Positions 60,108 through 64,000 of a DNA stretch of 64,000 bases are shown here, piece by piece (within the stretch, counting starts at the first letter, position 1; each line of letters begins with the position of its first letter). The stretch is from assembly GCA_023229525.1 (NCBI GenBank), contig JALNZC010000017.1, positions 12,137-76,136 of the forward strand, read 5' to 3'. A program made the position numbers and the translations under genes. This DNA is from Bacteroidales bacterium. Lineage in GTDB: Bacteria > Bacteroidota > Bacteroidia > Bacteroidales > FEN-979. The notes beneath the pieces were generated by a model. The model did not search any database. It saw only the letters and a list, made by a program, of their open reading frames with translations, and was not told the origin of the DNA.

Positions 60108-60262
60108 TTTGAAAAACTTTTAGCGTATATGATCTTTTTTTTCGTTGTTCTTAAATACTTGATAACCTCCGTATATCAGTTATCCTAATTCAATTTTTTA
60201 CATTTATTTTCTATGTCAGTAACTAGAAATTCCCCCTTGTAAAGATCCGCATCTGGACAACT

Positions 60263-60904
60263 TCATTTAATTATCTTAGTCCTGATTACTTCCTGATCCG
60301 GAAAGACAAGTTCAATCAGGTATAACCCGGCTGTCAAATCCTGAACATTCATAGTCTGTTGAGGATGAACGACAGACCTGACCTTTCTTCCCTGATTGTC
60401 AAATAGGACCACCTGGTTAATCACCTCTCCATTCGAAGGTAGTTTGATCATTCCGGATAATAGATCATAATGAATGTTTCCGTGATTCTTTGGTTTCAAA
60501 TCCGGAACAGCGATCGGCAGATCATCATTGGTGACCATATTGGAAGGACCGGATTCACCGTTCGGCCTAGTGTACACGGCTGTAACAAATAATTGTCCGA
60601 TAAATCCGGCATGGATCTGAAGATATGGTTGGATCGATGAATCCACCAGGGTAGTGTCATGATCGGGGTCGCCGATAAAATAAAGATGATAATGATCCAG
60701 GATGGCGGAGGTCAGCGTCGTATCGGGCGCCATCCATGCGAAGGAAAAACAATAGGTCGGACCTTGAACCGGTAGTCCGTCACAATAACCATCTTCCCCG
60801 ATCATAATGTATTCGTATGAGTATGTGAGGTCGGACGGCGCCGGAAATTGAGCGAAAGTTGCTATGGATAACATTACCGCACAGATAATTAAAACCTTTT
60901 TCAT
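60263..60904 (-). CDS. Secreted fibronectin-like protein with T9SS-like sorting domain
   Basis: 213 residues with a signal peptide (ends ATFAQ). An Fn3-like domain (APSDLTYSYEYI ... FVTAVYTRPNGESGPSN) precedes a C-terminal domain with LLSGMIKLPSNGEVINQVVLFDNQGRKV and LTAGLYLIEL, the form of a sorting domain. Start 12 nt after the stop of the gene at 60917-62185, so it is in the same operon. Confidence 0.8.
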   Translation of the reverse strand: MKKVLIICAVMLSIATFAQFPAPSDLTYSYEYIMIGEDGYCDGLPVQGPTYCFSFAWMAPDTTLTSAILDHYHLYFIGDPDHDTTLVDSSIQPYLQIHAGFIGQLFVTAVYTRPNGESGPSNMVTNDDLPIAVPDLKPKNHGNIHYDLLSGMIKLPSNGEVINQVVLFDNQGRKVRSVVHPQQTMNVQDLTAGLYLIELVFPDQEVIRTKIIK

Positions 60905-60916
60905 GATGTATTGTAA

Positions 60917-62185
60917 TTAATTTTTGATCAGAATCAATTTTCTATACAGGATCTCTTTCTCCGTGGTAATCTTAATCAGGTAAGTACCGTTTGCAAGATT
61001 AACAGAGTACTCATCAGATTTACCAGCGACCCTATATAAAATTTCCCCTTCTGCAGATATAAGTGCTATTTGGGGATTCTCTATATTTCCCATTCCGCTT
61101 ATCCTGAATTTTCCGGTTGTAGGATTGGGATAAACCATGACATTCACGGGTCTCTTCTTTTCAATATTTCCGACTATGGTTGTTTTCAGTAACGCACCCC
61201 CTGCTGCGAAAATAAATCCGATCTCGGGGGTCACAAAACGGATTCGTACTAAGTTTGCAGAAGTAGGACAATCCTGAATATCCCACGATTGACCTCCATT
61301 GTCCGTATAAAGTATAGTGCCTGAATTTCCTGTGGCATATCCAACAGATTCATTGAAGAAAAACATGGAGTTGATTTTACATGTGGTGGGTGCGGTTGGC
61401 AGGCTGACCCAATTTATCCCCCCATCGGTCGTTTTTTTGAAATCGGCATTATTCTGAACAATATAACCCATGCTTTCGGAAGGAAAACAATACATGCTGA
61501 CTTCCCCAGAAACTCCCGCAGGTTCAGTCCATGTCTGCCCATAATCTGATGTCCGGTAAAAATGCCCATCATAACTGACAAATCCACTGCTGTCATTGAT
61601 AAAATATGGACCCAAAGGACTATATTCTCTTGTGCCATAATCCTGAACCGTCACATAAATTCCATCATGGTATCGCAACAGATAAAAATGTCTGAACATA
61701 TTTCCTGCGAAAGCCATCAAGTAAGCATTGTTTTCGTCGAGAAAATTTACAGAAGCGGCGCTTAAACCAGTTGGAAGGGAAAAAGTACTGAAAGATTGTC
61801 CGCCATTGGTGGTTTTAAAAGTACGGAATGAGGTGCATTCCCCGTAAGAAACCTCTATGAAGAACCCTACAGAATCATTAATAAAATTTAATCCCTGTAA
61901 GGTGAGTCCTCCACCCCCGCCAGTTTGACATTGTTCGTTAAACACCCCGGAATACACAGACCAACAATTGTTGGTAAACCATGCCTGAACCCAACTGGCA
62001 TGAGGTGAATTTGTGCCAATCCTCAGCAGTGTAACTCCCCGGGTTGGTGATATCATATAACAATCCTGGGCGATTTCTGGTGCGAACGGGTTGTTAGGAT
62101 TACCAATTTGGGCAACCTGTGTCCATTGTGCTGTTAATATTACCGGTGCAAGAAGGATCAGATTGATAAAAATGAGATGTTTCAT
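60917..62185 (-). CDS. BNR/YCF48-like secreted protein with T9SS sorting domain
   Basis: 422 residues with a signal peptide (ends ILTAQ). Repeated units such as FKTTNGGQSFSTF, YRTSDYGQTWTEP, KKTTDGGINWVSLP and LYTDNGGQSWDIQ are BNR/YCF48-like propeller repeats (T-x-D-G-G-x-x-W). The C-terminal sorting domain has VMVYPNPTTGKFRIS, ALISAEGEILYRV and GTYLIKI. Probably a surface or secreted propeller protein that binds a glycan or protein. Well-defined promoter at 62263-62294. Confidence 0.87.
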   Translation of the reverse strand: MKHLIFINLILLAPVILTAQWTQVAQIGNPNNPFAPEIAQDCYMISPTRGVTLLRIGTNSPHASWVQAWFTNNCWSVYSGVFNEQCQTGGGGGLTLQGLNFINDSVGFFIEVSYGECTSFRTFKTTNGGQSFSTFSLPTGLSAASVNFLDENNAYLMAFAGNMFRHFYLLRYHDGIYVTVQDYGTREYSPLGPYFINDSSGFVSYDGHFYRTSDYGQTWTEPAGVSGEVSMYCFPSESMGYIVQNNADFKKTTDGGINWVSLPTAPTTCKINSMFFFNESVGYATGNSGTILYTDNGGQSWDIQDCPTSANLVRIRFVTPEIGFIFAAGGALLKTTIVGNIEKKRPVNVMVYPNPTTGKFRISGMGNIENPQIALISAEGEILYRVAGKSDEYSVNLANGTYLIKITTEKEILYRKLILIKN

Positions 62186-62262
62186 GGTTTTATAAGATTA
62201 AAAAATTGTGTTCATTTATTGTTGTTGAATCATCATTTCCAGACCCCTCTCCTAACAACACC

Positions 62263-62294
62263 CAAATGTAATGTTTTTATTGTTAAATAGCAAG
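62263..62294 (-). promoter_or_regulatory. Promoter of the BNR/YCF48-like operon
   Basis: On the minus strand CTTG (62291-62294), 20 nt, TACATTTG (62263-62270), followed by GGTGTTGTTAGGAG. The 19-nt block CTCCTAACAACACCCAAAT (plus-strand reading) is identical to that at 63811-63829, which sits at another promoter of the same form. Confidence 0.6.
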
Positions 62295-62471
62295 TCTTTC
62301 CTTCATTTTTTTTCAACTGTCCATTATTTCATATTTTTTATTTTGGTTTTCTGATCACTTAATTATCATCTTTATACTTCCACGTGGTTTTTCCATTTTC
62401 CATAGAGAATTCAACCATAAAACCAATTGTCTCTTTTTATCAATTATCGGAAGAAAGAAAGAATTATCTTT

Positions 62472-63680
62472 CTACTTTTTTCCTTTACCTATATTGAATT
62501 TTGAAAGGGTGTTGGCGATCTTCGGAAAGTTGGCTTTTGATTTTAAGGGATGTGCCGAGCGATAAACAATCTTACCCGATTTATTGACATAGCCTGCTGT
62601 TCCATCAAGAAACCAAACCTTGGCCAGATCGCAATAAAAAACGTCGGCATCGTCAAACTGCGGAGGGATCACAAAGCCACCGGTCCGGTCAATATAACCC
62701 CACTGGGCATTTTTTTTAACGGGTGCAAGGCCATTGCAGAATCCCGCCACAACATCTTCAAATTGCGGTTCAATGATAAAATTCCCGGATGTGTCTATAA
62801 ATCCCCATTTTCCATTGAATTGAACGGCAGCAAGTCCTTCCGAGAAAATATTGACGGCTGCGTATATGGGAGGAATTACGAATTGCCCGGTTGTATCGAT
62901 GAAACCGATGCCCCCGGAAGGCGGATTGTCAACGGCGGCCCTGCCATACATAAAGATGGTTCCCTGAATAAAATCCCCCTGAAATTTATATTGGTTTGAT
63001 GGCGTAATATAGCCTTTTCTTTCACCCACCTTGGAGGCAAAAGCAAGACCTTCGGAAAAAATCGTCATGGATTCGTAATTGAAAGGAATAACGATATTGT
63101 CGTTACCATCAATGGCTCCAACCTTATTGCCGAGGAGAACAACGGCCAGTCCCTCGTGAAAATTGGTACCATAAGCGTACTTAAATGGAACCCTGACTTG
63201 TCCGCCCATATCTATATAACCGAACAGCCATTTTTTTACATCACCTATTGGAATCAGTCCATCCGAAGAATAGTAGGAATTCAGAATAAGGCGGTAATTG
63301 GTCGGAACGGCAATAGAACCGGCTGCATCAATGAAACCGGCAAACTCGATTCCATTTTTGTCATCGACGATCAACGCGCGATTATTTGAGAATGATCCGG
63401 TGCCGGCGTATGAAGCATTGATCACAGTTGAGCCGATCTGATCAATAAACCCCCAGCGATGTTTGTCTGTTTCATAAGGATAGAGGGCAGTGGCCTGATG
63501 AATGAACAGCGAAAGTGCATTTTTCCCATAGGGCTGGCAGTTGCAATTATAATCCGGGACCGATTCTGATTTTTTCTTACAACCGATAAGCATGACAACG
63601 AGCAGACAACAGTATAGTGTGATAAAAATCCTTCCTGTATTTGCGTAACAATAATAGTTGGGCTGGAATATCTTGTTCAT
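62472..63680 (-). CDS. WG-repeat lipoprotein
   Basis: 402 residues from the ATG at 63680 (MNKIFQPNYYCYANT); an in-frame ATG at 63719 is further upstream. A long N-terminus leads to a lipobox in VVMLIGC, followed by KKKSESV. The mature part is a series of WG repeats (WGFIDQIGSTVI, FAGFIDAAGSIAVP, FGYIDMGGQVRVPF, WGFIDTSGNFIIEPQF, WGYIDRTGGFVIPPQF), which form strand-loop units in many Bacteroidota surface proteins. It is probably on the outer surface; partner unknown. Confidence 0.87.
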   Translation of the reverse strand: MNKIFQPNYYCYANTGRIFITLYCCLLVVMLIGCKKKSESVPDYNCNCQPYGKNALSLFIHQATALYPYETDKHRWGFIDQIGSTVINASYAGTGSFSNNRALIVDDKNGIEFAGFIDAAGSIAVPTNYRLILNSYYSSDGLIPIGDVKKWLFGYIDMGGQVRVPFKYAYGTNFHEGLAVVLLGNKVGAIDGNDNIVIPFNYESMTIFSEGLAFASKVGERKGYITPSNQYKFQGDFIQGTIFMYGRAAVDNPPSGGIGFIDTTGQFVIPPIYAAVNIFSEGLAAVQFNGKWGFIDTSGNFIIEPQFEDVVAGFCNGLAPVKKNAQWGYIDRTGGFVIPPQFDDADVFYCDLAKVWFLDGTAGYVNKSGKIVYRSAHPLKSKANFPKIANTLSKFNIGKGKK

Positions 63681-63824
63681 CAGATTTTGGCGGGGTGGGG
63701 GAGTCATTAGAAACATCATAAATTCAGGTTTTAAAGTATTTTGATCCTGTTTTAAACCAGGCGCTTCATTTTATTTTCGGTCCTTCATCTACCCCCAGTA
63801 CCCGACTCCCCTCCTAACAACACC

Positions 63825-63856
63825 CAAATATACCGTGTTTATTTCAATTTGACAAA
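63825..63856 (-). promoter_or_regulatory. Promoter of the WG-repeat gene
   Basis: On the minus strand TTTG (63853-63856), 20 nt, TATATTTG (63825-63832), a full match to the Bacteroidota consensus. It is followed by the same GGTGTTGTTAGGAG as the promoter at 62263. The ATG lies 144 nt downstream. Confidence 0.65.
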
Positions 63857-63923
63857 CAAAACCTTGATATTTTATCAACCGATCTTTTTTCAATCCGATA
63901 ATTGTCAAGAATGCACTCAATAT

Positions 63924-64000
63924 CCTCTCACTCTCTCGCCATCTCACCATTTCACCATCTCACCATCTCACCATCTCACTATCTCACCATTTCGCTATTT
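63924..64000. repeat. accatctc octad array at the right edge
   Basis: Units ACCATCTC, ACCATTTC and ACTATCTC repeat with an 8-nt period to the end of the window, so the array may continue beyond it. Confidence 0.9.

Overview
The window looks like chromosomal DNA of a member of the phylum Bacteroidota, probably order Bacteroidales or a near relative. This rests on the promoter form (TTTG-like box, about 20 nt, TAnnTTTG), the TonB receptor/DUF4249 pair, a DUF5606-type protein, E. coli-like purB, several proteins with type IX secretion (T9SS) C-terminal sorting domains, and frequent signal peptides ending in a Gln after the cleavage site. No rRNA, tRNA, CRISPR array, integrase or transposase was recognised.

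Layout. 1-587 is the 3' part of gcvT. 662-5463 is a tight operon of four secreted proteins ending in a modular leucine-rich-repeat protein. 5466-13167 holds comB, a DPP III-like peptidase, an M23 peptidase, guaA and a LysM/periplasmic-binding protein. 13171-17724 has a universal stress protein, two glycosyltransferases and murB. 18485-20251 is the pyrK-pyrD pair. 20346-30331 is a cluster of exported proteins: two caspase-like proteases with EF-hand-like loops (one fused to a formylglycine-enzyme-like domain, one to a PEGA-like domain), LPP20-like proteins, a transglutaminase-like/beta-propeller protein, and a CHASE2/FecR-like pair. 30350-43530 is mostly housekeeping (purB, Sua5/YrdC, dapD, ruvX, def, cdaA) plus a TonB receptor with a DUF4249 lipoprotein, GT2 and GT9 transferases and an alpha/beta hydrolase. 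44659-46180 is a TrpB2 gene behind a Trp-rich leader peptide and an intrinsic terminator. 46362-49575 holds a GT4 transferase, an HdrB-like CCG protein, a coiled-coil membrane protein and a truncated AHSA1-like protein. 49755-54407 is a likely exopolysaccharide locus: a GH8 glycosidase and a 1115-residue GH18-CE4-GT2 fusion. 54438-63680 is a visibly AT-richer block, all on the minus strand, of secreted T9SS, kelch, BNR/YCF48-like and WG-repeat proteins, two of them apparently damaged.

Two non-coding themes stand out. The first is a textbook-like transcription attenuator in front of trpB2: a short leader peptide with three Trp codons, a plausible antiterminator and a perfect 8-bp terminator stem. 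The second is a set of at least six unrelated-looking degenerate tandem arrays, nearly all with a 7- or 8-nt period (ggataca, cttcgtc, aaatcgt, caaaagt, ctcctat, gtggacaa, accatctc types). They fill many intergenic gaps, abut start codons, supply the start of one glycosyltransferase and are inserted in frame inside another.

All calls come from reading the sequence and from remembered family motifs. No database search was run, and family names without a catalytic signature should be read as tentative.
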